Shown: positions 1-6,594 of the stretch, one piece after another | Position numbering within the stretch: the stretch's first letter is position 1 | How the letters are laid out: each line of letters starts with the position of its first letter | Source of the DNA: an uncultured Phascolarctobacterium sp. | GTDB lineage: Bacteria; Bacillota; Negativicutes; Acidaminococcales; Acidaminococcaceae | Direction: 5' to 3' | NCBI RefSeq assembly: GCF_905212365.1 | Contig: NZ_CAJMEH010000047.1 | Location: 1 to 17,624 of the forward strand | Length of the DNA stretch: 17,624 nucleotides | Position numbers and translations under genes: made by a program | Notes under the pieces: model-generated | Seen by the model: only the letters and a program-made list of their open reading frames with translations | Told to the model about the DNA's origin: nothing | Database searches by the model: none

Positions 1-2
1 TA

Positions 3-41
3 ATTGGCAAAATGCAGCTTGACAATTATAAGAGGCTTTAA
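3..41 (+). CDS. 3' end of an upstream gene (partial, unidentified)
   Basis: One frame is open from the window edge to a TAA stop at 39-41 and reads IGKMQLDNYKRL. The stop lies two bases before the ATG of the deacetylase gene, which is typical of operon spacing, and the likely ribosome binding site of the next gene (AAGAGG, 30-35) lies inside this tail. Twelve residues are too few to name a family. Inference only: given the downstream genes, a GT2-type polyprenyl-phosphate sugar transferase (ArnC/FlmF2-like) would be the expected neighbour. The bases just left of the window would settle it. Confidence 0.4.
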   Translation: MGKMQLDNYKRL

Positions 42-43
42 TA

Positions 44-898
44 ATGAAAAAATTAATCGTCAACGCCGATGATTTCGGTTTGCATACGCTTATCAACCAA
101 GGGATTATCAAGGGCTACCGTGAAGGCTTCATCACCAGTACCTCGCTGATGCCCGGCGCTCCGGCTTATGAGGAGGCTGTGGCCTTGGCGAAGGCTAATC
201 CTGGACTTGGCATTGGCATCCACTTAACGCTGGTGGGCAGCGTAGCGACGGTGCTGCCTGCTTCTCAGGTGCCGACACTGGTGGGGGACGACGGTCTGCT
301 GCCGACAGATTACGTGGCCTTTGCCAAACGCTTTTACACCGGCACCGTCAGCAGAAGCGAGCTGGAGGCAGAGCTGCGGGCGCAGATCGAAAAGGTTTTG
401 GCTACGGGGCTGGCGATTACGCATATCGACAGCCATCAGCACACTCATGTGCTGCCCTTGATCAACCTGCTTGTGTTAAAGCTTTGCAATGAGTATAATA
501 TAAAGAGAATACGCATTCCTAAGGAGCCTTATGGTTTCAGCGGCGGCTTTGCCGCAGGGCTGGGACGCAAAATAGGGCGCTGCGGCCTGAGCTTTTGCGC
601 CGATATGGCGGCGATGGCTGCCGACGGCAGGGGCGTGCGCCATCCGCAGCATTTTTTCGGCATGCTGGCCGGAGGGCGTTTAAACGCCACTTTGGTTGGC
701 AATATTATCCGCGCTTTGCCGGAGGGCGTCAGCGAAATTATGACTCATCCCGGCTTGGATACCGCCGCCTTGAGCGAAGCATTCAGCTGGCAGTACCATT
801 GGCGGGAGGAACTGGACGCGTATCTGGACGCCGGCAATAAGGCGCTGCTTGCGCGGCAGGGCGTGACGCTGATAAATTTTGGTGGATTGGATAAATGA
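44..898 (+). CDS. ChbG/YdjC-family carbohydrate deacetylase (HpnK/NaxD-like)
   Basis: This 284-residue protein belongs to the ChbG/YdjC (HpnK) family of metal-dependent deacetylases, which remove N-acetyl groups from sugars, including lipid-linked HexNAc. The family signatures are visible: NADDFG at residues 7-12, GIHLTL around His60, HIDSHQHTH at 127-135 (likely metal ligands and catalytic residues) and a C-terminal EIMTHPG at 231-237. The length is normal for the family. The ATG is preceded by AAGAGG. Its stop overlaps the start of the flippase-like gene (ATGA), so the two are translationally coupled. With an epimerase and an ArnT-like transferase downstream, I infer a role like Francisella NaxD, which deacetylates undecaprenyl-phosphate GalNAc before lipid A modification. 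A hopanoid HpnK role is the alternative. The family call is firm; the substrate is inferred. Confidence 0.9.
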   Translation: MKKLIVNADDFGLHTLINQGIIKGYREGFITSTSLMPGAPAYEEAVALAKANPGLGIGIHLTLVGSVATVLPASQVPTLVGDDGLLPTDYVAFAKRFYTGTVSRSELEAELRAQIEKVLATGLAITHIDSHQHTHVLPLINLLVLKLCNEYNIKRIRIPKEPYGFSGGFAAGLGRKIGRCGLSFCADMAAMAADGRGVRHPQHFFGMLAGGRLNATLVGNIIRALPEGVSEIMTHPGLDTAALSEAFSWQYHWREELDAYLDAGNKALLARQGVTLINFGGLDK

Positions 899-1920
899 AT
901 AAGAAATTATTACTGCGCTTAACGGTGCTCTTCGGCTTTGTGCTGTTGATTTCTGCGGCAGTTATTTACTTTACATTCGACATACGGGCGTTGGATTATC
1001 TGACGCTGTTTGAACCGCGCTGCATTTTGTTAGCGCTGGGCTGCCTGACGGTGGGGCTGCTGTTCGACGGTCTGCGTTTGTTGACGCTGGCCAGCATTAC
1101 GGACGGGCAGCTGACCTTGAAGCAGGTGGTCAACGTGGTGCTCAGCAATTATTTTCTGGCGCTGGTAACGCCGGGAGCCAGCGGCGGGGCTATCGCGCAG
1201 GTTATGTTCATGCGTAAGGCGGGCGTGCCTGTGGCCAAATCCACGGTGGTGGTGCTGGTGCGCACCATAATGTCTATTTCCTTTTTGATTTTGCTGGTGC
1301 CGGTGGTGCTGCACAGCGATAGGGATATCGTTAAGTGGATGCCTGCGTCGGTGTTGTCGGTAGTTTCGGTGGCCTTCATTTCGTTGCCTGTTATCGCCGT
1401 GCTTTTGATGCGCACCCGTTATCCGGAGAGAATAATTTTTTGGTTTACCAGAAAATTTTCTTATACTACGCGCCGCAATTGTTATATTTGGTATCAGCAG
1501 TTCAAGCACGCGGTAATCGTTATGGGGCGTCATCCCATGATGGTGCTGCGGGCCTTTGTGGAATCGGGGCTGAGCCTGCTCTTTATTTACGCTACGGTTC
1601 CGGCTTATTTTGCCGGTTTAAATATTGATTTCGATTTAGTTCAGGTTATGGGGCGTATGGTGCTGCTCAATCTGGTGCTGTACTTTTCGCCGACGCCGGG
1701 CGGCAGCGGCATTGCCGAGGCCGGCTTCGTAGTTTTGTTTTCCAATATTCTTCCCGAAGGCGTGGAGGGCATCATGGCCGTTTTATGGCGTTTTACGGCG
1801 GAATATCTGCCGTTCTTGCTGGGCGCTTTCGTGACGATCAGGGCGTTCGGTTCCGACGTTTTGAATATGGCTTCGGTGAAAAGCAAAACGAAGCCGGGGA
1901 AGGACGCGGCTTCTCGGTAA
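895..1920 (+). CDS. Flippase-like integral membrane protein (LPG_synthase_TM / UPF0104 family)
   Basis: A 341-residue polytopic membrane protein of the family that includes the membrane half of lysylphosphatidylglycerol synthase, AglD and HpnL. Hydrophobic spans occur at about residues 8-28, 42-66, 78-95, 113-141, 150-172, 220-242, 250-268 and 290-317. Two family-type motifs are visible: NYFLALVTPGASGG (85-98) and FSPTPGGSGIAEAGF (264-278). The soluble lysyl-transferase domain of MprF is absent, so it is not an aminoacyl-phospholipid synthase. Members are often described as lipid-linked sugar flippases, mostly on genomic context. The ATGA overlap with the deacetylase gene argues for a joint step: translocating the deacetylated lipid-linked sugar across the inner membrane. 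The charged C-terminus (329-341, KSKTKPGKDAASR) is likely cytoplasmic. The family is well supported; transport of a specific lipid is inference. Confidence 0.85.
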   Translation: MNKKLLLRLTVLFGFVLLISAAVIYFTFDIRALDYLTLFEPRCILLALGCLTVGLLFDGLRLLTLASITDGQLTLKQVVNVVLSNYFLALVTPGASGGAIAQVMFMRKAGVPVAKSTVVVLVRTIMSISFLILLVPVVLHSDRDIVKWMPASVLSVVSVAFISLPVIAVLLMRTRYPERIIFWFTRKFSYTTRRNCYIWYQQFKHAVIVMGRHPMMVLRAFVESGLSLLFIYATVPAYFAGLNIDFDLVQVMGRMVLLNLVLYFSPTPGGSGIAEAGFVVLFSNILPEGVEGIMAVLWRFTAEYLPFLLGAFVTIRAFGSDVLNMASVKSKTKPGKDAASR

Positions 1921-1986
1921 AAGGTTCATATTTTATTAAGCTTGGACGATTACGATCTTATGAAAAAATCTTAGGAGATGAAATAT

Positions 1987-2904
1987 ATGAAATTATTAGT
2001 AACCGGCGGCGCCGGGTTTATCGGTTCGCATTTATTGCAGCTTTTGGCAAAGCGCCGGGATATCGATACGCTGGTCTACGATAATTTGTCCAGCGGCTTG
2101 CGCGAGTACGTGCCGGAAAACATACGCTTTGTGCGCGGCGATGTGCGCGAATCGTTTTTGCGAAGCGTTTTTGCCGTCGAACGTTTCGATGCGGTTATCC
2201 ATCTGGCGGCGCAGACTATGGTGCCTTATTCTTTGGAGCATCCGAGCGAGGACTGCGACGTTAATCTGCGCGGGTTAATCAACGTGCTGGAATGCTGCCG
2301 CCGCTATGGCGTCAAGCATATCAGCTTTTCGTCCAGCGCCGCAGTGTACGGCGATAATCTAAATATTCCGCTGCGGGAAACGGAACAGCCGCTGCCCACG
2401 TCGTTTTACGGGCTGACTAAGTTTGCCAGCGAGCATTACCTGCGGCTGTATCATGATTTGTATGGCGTCGATGCTACTGTGCTGCGCTTTGCCAATGTTT
2501 ACGGCGAGCGCCAGGGCGCAGGCGGCGAGGGCGGCGTAGTCAGCATCTTCTGCCGTTTGTTGGCGCAGGGCAAGGGCGTTACCGTTTTTGGCGACGGCGA
2601 GCAGACTCGCGATTTTGTTTATGCCGGCGATATTGCCGAGGCGCTGCTGCGGTCTGTGCAGCTGCCCGGATATAATATTATTAATGTTTCCACGCGGCAG
2701 GAAACGTCGCTGAACAAGCTGTTGGCGGCCTTCCGCAAGGCGGTGGGGCATGATTTTGCCGTTGACTACGGACCGGCGCGGAAGGGCGATATTTTGCGCT
2801 CCGTTTTGGATAATACGCGTTGCTGCCAGCTTTTGAAATTTTGTCCGTCCATGGATTTGGAGCGCGGCGTCAGCCTGACCTATGCCGATTATCTGCGGCA
2901 ATAG
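1987..2904 (+). CDS. NAD-dependent sugar-nucleotide epimerase (GalE/WbpP-like, extended SDR)
   Basis: A 305-residue extended short-chain dehydrogenase/epimerase. The N-terminus has the NAD-binding TGGAGFIG motif (6-13). HLAAQ follows at 72-76, a Ser-rich active-site strand (SFSSSAAVYG, 113-122) and the catalytic YxxxK as Tyr141-Lys145. Such enzymes interconvert UDP-Glc/UDP-Gal or UDP-GlcNAc/UDP-GalNAc. An ATG at 1978 is in frame, but the ribosome binding site AGGAG (1973-1977) abuts it; the ATG at 1987 has 9-base spacing and starts directly at the beta strand of the Rossmann fold, so I chose 1987. It lies 66 bases after the flippase-like gene. In this context it could supply UDP-GalNAc or another UDP-hexosamine for the lipid-linked sugar. 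Substrate cannot be read from sequence by eye. Confidence 0.88.
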   Translation: MKLLVTGGAGFIGSHLLQLLAKRRDIDTLVYDNLSSGLREYVPENIRFVRGDVRESFLRSVFAVERFDAVIHLAAQTMVPYSLEHPSEDCDVNLRGLINVLECCRRYGVKHISFSSSAAVYGDNLNIPLRETEQPLPTSFYGLTKFASEHYLRLYHDLYGVDATVLRFANVYGERQGAGGEGGVVSIFCRLLAQGKGVTVFGDGEQTRDFVYAGDIAEALLRSVQLPGYNIINVSTRQETSLNKLLAAFRKAVGHDFAVDYGPARKGDILRSVLDNTRCCQLLKFCPSMDLERGVSLTYADYLRQ

Positions 2905-2949
2905 GAGCGGCGTTTTATTTTTTGGAGGATTTTTTGTAAGGGGATAGGG

Positions 2950-4509
2950 ATGAAACAGCTTGAGAAAAACAGCCTGCTGCTTATTGCGGGACTGACGCTC
3001 TTTACGATTATGTTCGGCCTGGGCGGCGTGCCCTTGCTGGATCCGGACGAGCCGGTTTATGCGGAAACGGCGCGCGAAATGCTCCAGACGGGCGATTTTT
3101 TGTCGCCGCGGATTTTTGGCGCTTATTGGTACGATAAGCCGCCCATGTATTATTGGCTGGTGGCGTTATCGCAAATGCTTTTTGGCTTTAGCGAATTTGC
3201 CGCTCGCTTTCCGGCGGCGCTCATGGCCTGCTTTACTTCTATAATGATTTACGTTTCCACGACCAAGCTCTTTAACGAGCGGGCCGGTTTTTGGTCTGCT
3301 ATAATTTTAACCAGCTGCGTGCAGTTCTTTTATATGGGCAAGGCGGCGGTGACGGATACGACGCTGCTCTTTTTTATGACGGGAGCAATTTTGAGCTTTG
3401 CGCATAAAAAATATTGGCTGATGTATGTCTGCATGGCGCTGGCTACCGTTACCAAAGGCCCCATCGGCATTGTTTTTCCCGGCGCGATCATTTTTATCTA
3501 TTTAGTAATCATGGGACAGCTGCGGGAAATTCTGCGTATGCACGTAATTCGCGGCTTGCTGCTGTATTTTTTACTGGCTTCGCCTTGGTATTACGCTATG
3601 TATACAGTGCATGGCATGGAATTTATTGAAACCTTTCTGGGCTTCCACAATCTGACGCGCTTTACCACGCCGGAGCACGCTAACCGCGTTACCTTCTGGT
3701 ACTATTTCCCCGGAGTGATTTTGGGTATGTTTCCCTGGACGGGCCTGCTGGCGCAGTCCATAAAAGCGTCCATCAGCGACAGCCGCATCGACGATATGCG
3801 CCAGCTACTGCTGTTCCACGTTTGGTGGGGCTTCGTCTTTATCTTTTTCACTATTTGCCAAACTAAGCTGGTGTCCTATATTCTGCCCATGTTCCCGGCT
3901 TTGGCGGTGATTATCGGCTGGAATATTTCGCGCATGCTGGCGAAGCTGCGCCACAATACGACCTTTTACAGCTGGATGGCGGGCAGCGGGTTGATGTTTG
4001 CGCTGCTGGGCGTAGGTTGGATTTTTGGCAGTCAATATTTGCCGGAAGCGTCTTTCAGCCTGGTTATGCTGGGAGCCATGACGCTGATTATGGGCGCGGC
4101 GGCTGTCTTTACCCTGTGGTATTACCGCGATATTCAAATGGCGGCCTGGCTGCACGCGCTGATTGGCGTGGTGACTATGTGCGTGGCTTTTGCTTTTGTG
4201 CTGCCGGTTATCGCCGAACGTTTCAGCGTGAAAACGATGAGCGGCGTTTATCGGGAGCAGTGCGACGGCAGCGTTCCTATTTATGTGGATAAATTTCTGC
4301 GCCCCGGCTTTATGTATTACGCGGGCAAGCCCGGCATTGAAATGCTGCCTAAAACCGGCGCTTTAGCCGAAGCGCTGCGCAGCGGCCAGCATAAATATAT
4401 TCTGGTGCGCGGTTTGGAATACCGCCGCGTGCTGAAAACCAAGCAGATTCCCACTAATGTGCATACGATAAAGGAAATCAGCGATATTTATTTGCTGGAG
4501 CAGCGGTAA
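2950..4509 (+). CDS. ArnT-like glycosyltransferase, GT39/PMT family (lipid-linked sugar donor)
   Basis: A 519-residue inner-membrane glycosyltransferase of the COG1807/ArnT type. About a dozen hydrophobic segments are followed by a short soluble C-terminal part (from about residue 428), expected in the periplasm. The first periplasmic loop carries the diagnostic acidic motif LLDPDEPVYAETAREM (29-44) followed by YWYDKPPMYYW (59-69); this loop holds the presumed catalytic Asp in GT-C enzymes. These enzymes move a sugar from undecaprenyl phosphate to lipid A or another envelope acceptor. ATG 2950 has AAGGGG at 2938-2943. A second GGAGG at 2924-2928 has no usable in-frame start after it. The deacetylase, flippase-like protein and epimerase upstream suggest an amino-sugar donor, as for Francisella FlmK or Bordetella LgmB. 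Acceptor specificity is inferred. Confidence 0.88.
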   Translation: MKQLEKNSLLLIAGLTLFTIMFGLGGVPLLDPDEPVYAETAREMLQTGDFLSPRIFGAYWYDKPPMYYWLVALSQMLFGFSEFAARFPAALMACFTSIMIYVSTTKLFNERAGFWSAIILTSCVQFFYMGKAAVTDTTLLFFMTGAILSFAHKKYWLMYVCMALATVTKGPIGIVFPGAIIFIYLVIMGQLREILRMHVIRGLLLYFLLASPWYYAMYTVHGMEFIETFLGFHNLTRFTTPEHANRVTFWYYFPGVILGMFPWTGLLAQSIKASISDSRIDDMRQLLLFHVWWGFVFIFFTICQTKLVSYILPMFPALAVIIGWNISRMLAKLRHNTTFYSWMAGSGLMFALLGVGWIFGSQYLPEASFSLVMLGAMTLIMGAAAVFTLWYYRDIQMAAWLHALIGVVTMCVAFAFVLPVIAERFSVKTMSGVYREQCDGSVPIYVDKFLRPGFMYYAGKPGIEMLPKTGALAEALRSGQHKYILVRGLEYRRVLKTKQIPTNVHTIKEISDIYLLEQR

Positions 4510-4581
4510 GAGCTGCAAAAAGTAAATTTTCCCTGCGCGTTTTACGACAGGAACAATTTGTCAGGAAAGAGGGGCTGGATA

Positions 4582-5301
4582 ATGGCTAAGAAATATGTAA
4601 AGAATGGTAAGCGCTTAGGCGTTTTGGGCGGCATGGGGCCCGCCGCCGCCGCGGAATTTCTGCGCCAGCTGGCGGCTAAGTGCCCCGCTGCTACGGACCA
4701 GGAGCATCCAGTGGTGTATATGATCGGCGACGCCGAAATCCCTGATCGGGGAACGGCGATTTTTGGCAAGGGGCCGTCGCCGCTGCCGCGCCTGCGTGCC
4801 GGTTTATTGCAGCTGTGCGATATGGGCGCGGACGTTTTGGCTGTGCCCTGCAATACGGCGCATTATTTTATCGACCAGTTCGCAGAGCAGCTGCCCAGGC
4901 CGCTGATTCATATTGTGGAAAGCACGGTGTTGGCGACGAAGGCTATCGCGCCGGAGGGAGCGTGGATGCTTTCCACCAAGGGGACGCGGGCCTGCGGGCT
5001 GTACCAAAAGTACGCGGCCAAGCACGGCCTGAAATTATTCATTCCCAACGAGGAGCAGAGCGATAAAGCCCAGCGGGTTATTGATTTTGTGAAAGCCAAT
5101 AAATTTGCGGAGGCAGGAGCGCTGACACGCCAACTTGTTGAGGAATTGTGGCGGGAGCACGACGTGCCCGTAATGACGGCCTGCACGGAGCTGCCCTTGG
5201 GCTACGACGCTTCCGGCTTGCCCCAGGAGCGCAGCGTGTCCAGCATCGGCGCGCTGGCCGAAGCGGCTGTTAAGGCGCTGTACAATGAAATAGAAGAATA
5301 A
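4582..5301 (+). CDS. Aspartate/glutamate racemase family protein
   Basis: A 239-residue member of the cofactor-independent Asp/Glu racemase superfamily. It shows an N-terminal GVLGGMGPAAAAEF (13-26), the first catalytic cysteine in VPCNTAHYF (Cys90) and the second in TACTELPLG (Cys201). The two Cys form the usual proton-donor/acceptor pair, so the protein should be active. The likely reaction is racemisation of aspartate or a related amino acid (YgeA/RacX-like); it lacks obvious MurI-specific spacing, so a peptidoglycan D-Glu role is less likely. A TTG at 4558 is in frame, but the purine-rich site AAAGAGGGG (4566-4574) sits 7 bases before ATG 4582, which fixes the start there. It lies 72 bases after the ArnT-like gene and could be cotranscribed. 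A strong terminator follows. Confidence 0.85.
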   Translation: MAKKYVKNGKRLGVLGGMGPAAAAEFLRQLAAKCPAATDQEHPVVYMIGDAEIPDRGTAIFGKGPSPLPRLRAGLLQLCDMGADVLAVPCNTAHYFIDQFAEQLPRPLIHIVESTVLATKAIAPEGAWMLSTKGTRACGLYQKYAAKHGLKLFIPNEEQSDKAQRVIDFVKANKFAEAGALTRQLVEELWREHDVPVMTACTELPLGYDASGLPQERSVSSIGALAEAAVKALYNEIEE

Positions 5302-5320
5302 GAAGGACTTGCACAACGCA

Positions 5321-5371
5321 GCAGGCTCGCATGAATTTGATTGGTTCAGGTTTATGCGGGCCTGTTTTTTT
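5321..5371 (+). terminator. Rho-independent terminator after the racemase gene
   Basis: A 14-bp stem (arms 5322-5335 and 5351-5364, with two G-U pairs) is followed at once by seven T residues (5365-5371). This is a strong intrinsic terminator. It separates the racemase/lipid-sugar genes from the regulator-adhesin module. Confidence 0.88.
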
Positions 5372-5392
5372 GTGCAGCTTAACAAAAATTTC

Positions 5393-5440
5393 TTTTGGCG
5401 GGATTACGACGTACAATCGAAAATGTTTTGCGGAATTACG
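5393..5440 (+). promoter_or_regulatory. Paired 12-bp motif upstream of the LuxR-type gene (sites 1 and 2)
   Basis: Site 1 is GGCGGGATTACG at 5397-5408 and site 2 is TGCGGAATTACG at 5429-5440. Their starts are exactly 32 bp apart and both are preceded by a T-run (TTTT). The pair starts just after the racemase terminator and ends 88 bases before the LuxR-type ATG. A pair with the same spacing lies upstream of the adhesin gene. I read these as binding sites for a transcription factor, about three helical turns apart. The repeat is direct observation; regulator identity is inference. Confidence 0.6.
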
Positions 5441-5485
5441 GCCTGCCGCGTACATGGATAGTGTGATACGATTTCCGTAAGTTAT

Positions 5486-5501
5486 TTATGGCGGACTGAC
5501 G
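5486..5501 (+). promoter_or_regulatory. Third copy of the 12-bp motif near the LuxR-type start (site 3)
   Basis: GGCGGACTGACG at 5490-5501 differs by one base from site 4 upstream of the adhesin (GGCGGACTTACG). It starts 61 bp after site 2 and lies 27 bp before the LuxR-type ATG. It is probably downstream of the promoter, so it could act as a repressing site in an autoregulatory loop. That role is inferred. Confidence 0.45.
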
Positions 5502-5528
5502 CCTATATGGCAGATAAGGAGGGCAGGT

Positions 5529-6344
5529 ATGCAATTCGGCGATTTTTTGTTGGCGCGTAAACGCATGGCGCTGTTTTTAGGATTTTATTGCTTTTTCTTT
5601 TTGCTGGCGGAAGTACCACTGCGCAACCGTGCGGACGAATTTGCTCCCGCTTGCCTGCTGCCGTATTATGGCGGCGGTGTGCTTTGCACGCTGACAGTGT
5701 ATTTTATTTATACCTTTGGGCATAATTTGTTTGGCAGGCTGTGGCGGCGCAAAACGCTGGTGCTGGAGCTGTGCGTTTTTTATCTTTTGCTGGAAAGCCT
5801 GGTTTTATTGCCATTTATGTATTTTGTCGGGTGTAACGAAAACGGCTGGCTGCTTTTGCCCACGGCATTATGTTTGCTGACGCTTATCTGTCTGCCCTGC
5901 CTGATGAAGGCGCGCAGCGCAAAAAAGCTTGCGAATGCGGAGCGGGAAAAGCATACCGGCGACACAGAGCCGCAAACGCCGGGAGAGCCTGAAGATACGG
6001 GATGCGAAGCGCAGGGTGGCATCGATTTTACGGAGACGATTCTGCCTGCGCCTACGGATTTTACCTCTGCGCCTCCTGCCGGACCGGACGGTAAGCAGCT
6101 TTCATCGGAAAAAAGATTGGCGCATTTTGCTGCTTTAAGTAATTTGACAGACAAAGAACGCGAGGTACTCGCGCTGGCAATCACATCGGATATTACAGCC
6201 AAACGCATTGCCGAACGGCTGTATATTTCAGAGCGCGTGTGCCAACGATATTTGACGAGCATTTACGAAAAAACCGGCAGCTCGTCGCGCATTGATTTAA
6301 TTATAAATTTTTATAACGACGCGTGGGTAGACGAAGCAATTTAG
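5529..6344 (+). CDS. Membrane-anchored LuxR-type (GerE HTH) transcriptional regulator
   Basis: A 271-residue protein with two halves. Residues 1-128 contain four likely transmembrane helices (about 13-30, 42-64, 76-99 and 107-125). A polar linker rich in Pro, Glu, Gly and Thr spans about 130-195. Residues 203-265 form a LuxR/GerE helix-turn-helix: LTDKEREVLALAI, then AKRIAERLYISERVCQRYL, ending near KTGSSSRIDL. There is no receiver or autoinducer domain, so signal sensing, if any, must be through the membrane part. ATG 5529 follows AAGGAGGG (5516-5523) with 5-base spacing. The gene is monocistronic, lying between two terminators. Repeated 12-bp motifs upstream of this gene and of the adhesin suggest it regulates both. 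The family is clear; the target is inferred. Confidence 0.85.
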   Translation: MQFGDFLLARKRMALFLGFYCFFFLLAEVPLRNRADEFAPACLLPYYGGGVLCTLTVYFIYTFGHNLFGRLWRRKTLVLELCVFYLLLESLVLLPFMYFVGCNENGWLLLPTALCLLTLICLPCLMKARSAKKLANAEREKHTGDTEPQTPGEPEDTGCEAQGGIDFTETILPAPTDFTSAPPAGPDGKQLSSEKRLAHFAALSNLTDKEREVLALAITSDITAKRIAERLYISERVCQRYLTSIYEKTGSSSRIDLIINFYNDAWVDEAI

Positions 6345-6365
6345 ATTCGTTTTATATACGCTTAG

Positions 6366-6395
6366 CCGCTTTCCTTTGGTGGGGAGCGGTTTTTT
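6366..6395 (+). terminator. Rho-independent terminator after the LuxR-type gene
   Basis: A 9-bp stem (arms 6366-6374 and 6381-6389, two G-U pairs) with a 6-base loop is followed by six T residues (6390-6395). It lies 21 bases after the stop codon and isolates the regulator transcript from the adhesin promoter region. Confidence 0.85.
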
Positions 6396-6412
6396 GCTGT
6401 GTGCGGAAAAAC

Positions 6413-6456
6413 GGCGGACTTACGACGGATAAAATACAGCGTTTGGCGGGAATACG
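6413..6456 (+). promoter_or_regulatory. Paired 12-bp motif upstream of the adhesin (sites 4 and 5)
   Basis: Site 4 is GGCGGACTTACG at 6413-6424 and site 5 is GGCGGGAATACG at 6445-6456. The start-to-start distance is 32 bp, identical to the pair upstream of the LuxR-type gene. Sites 1 and 4 both continue as ACGACG, and sites 2 and 5 are both preceded by GTTT. Site 5 overlaps the predicted -35 element of the adhesin promoter, a common place for an activator or repressor to act. Confidence 0.6.
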
Positions 6457-6472
6457 CTCTGGAAAAGATAAT
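6443..6472 (+). promoter_or_regulatory. Predicted sigma-70 type promoter of the adhesin gene
   Basis: TTGGCG (6443-6448) and GATAAT (6467-6472) are 18 bp apart. They match the consensus at four and five of six positions. Transcription would start near 6479, leaving a leader of about 115 bases. The -35 element lies inside motif site 5. An alternative -10, TATTCT, lies about 15 bases further downstream, so the exact start is uncertain. Confidence 0.4.
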
Positions 6473-6497
6473 TTTAATGAGCTATTCTAAAAGAGAA

Positions 6498-6521
6498 AGT
6501 AGAAGCTTTTTCTTTTCTACT
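6498..6521 (+). promoter_or_regulatory. Hairpin in the adhesin mRNA leader
   Basis: AGTAGAA (6498-6504) and TTCTACT (6515-6521) form a 7-bp stem with a 10-base loop. There is no terminator-type T-run after it. The 9-mer TAGAAGCTT occurs at 6500-6508 and again at 6565-6573 just before the ribosome binding site. The hairpin might affect transcript stability or translation; no known riboswitch class is recognised. Confidence 0.3.
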
Positions 6522-6594
6522 CTACGCTGCGCCTTAATGGCACGGCATATCAGCAAGCAAAATTTAGAAGCTTGATTAAGGAGTGTGTTTTGTA

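Noticed and set aside
1978..1986. ATG 1978 as start of the epimerase
   Set aside because: It directly abuts the AGGAG ribosome binding site with no spacing; ATG 1987 has 9-base spacing and begins at the Rossmann fold.
4510..4557. Possible terminator between the ArnT-like gene and the racemase gene
   Set aside because: Only a 5-bp GTAAA/TTTAC pairing is visible and there is no T-run, so read-through is likely.
4558..4581. TTG start for the racemase gene
   Set aside because: The segment contains the purine-rich ribosome binding site for ATG 4582, and the extra residues (MSGKRGWI) add nothing family-like.
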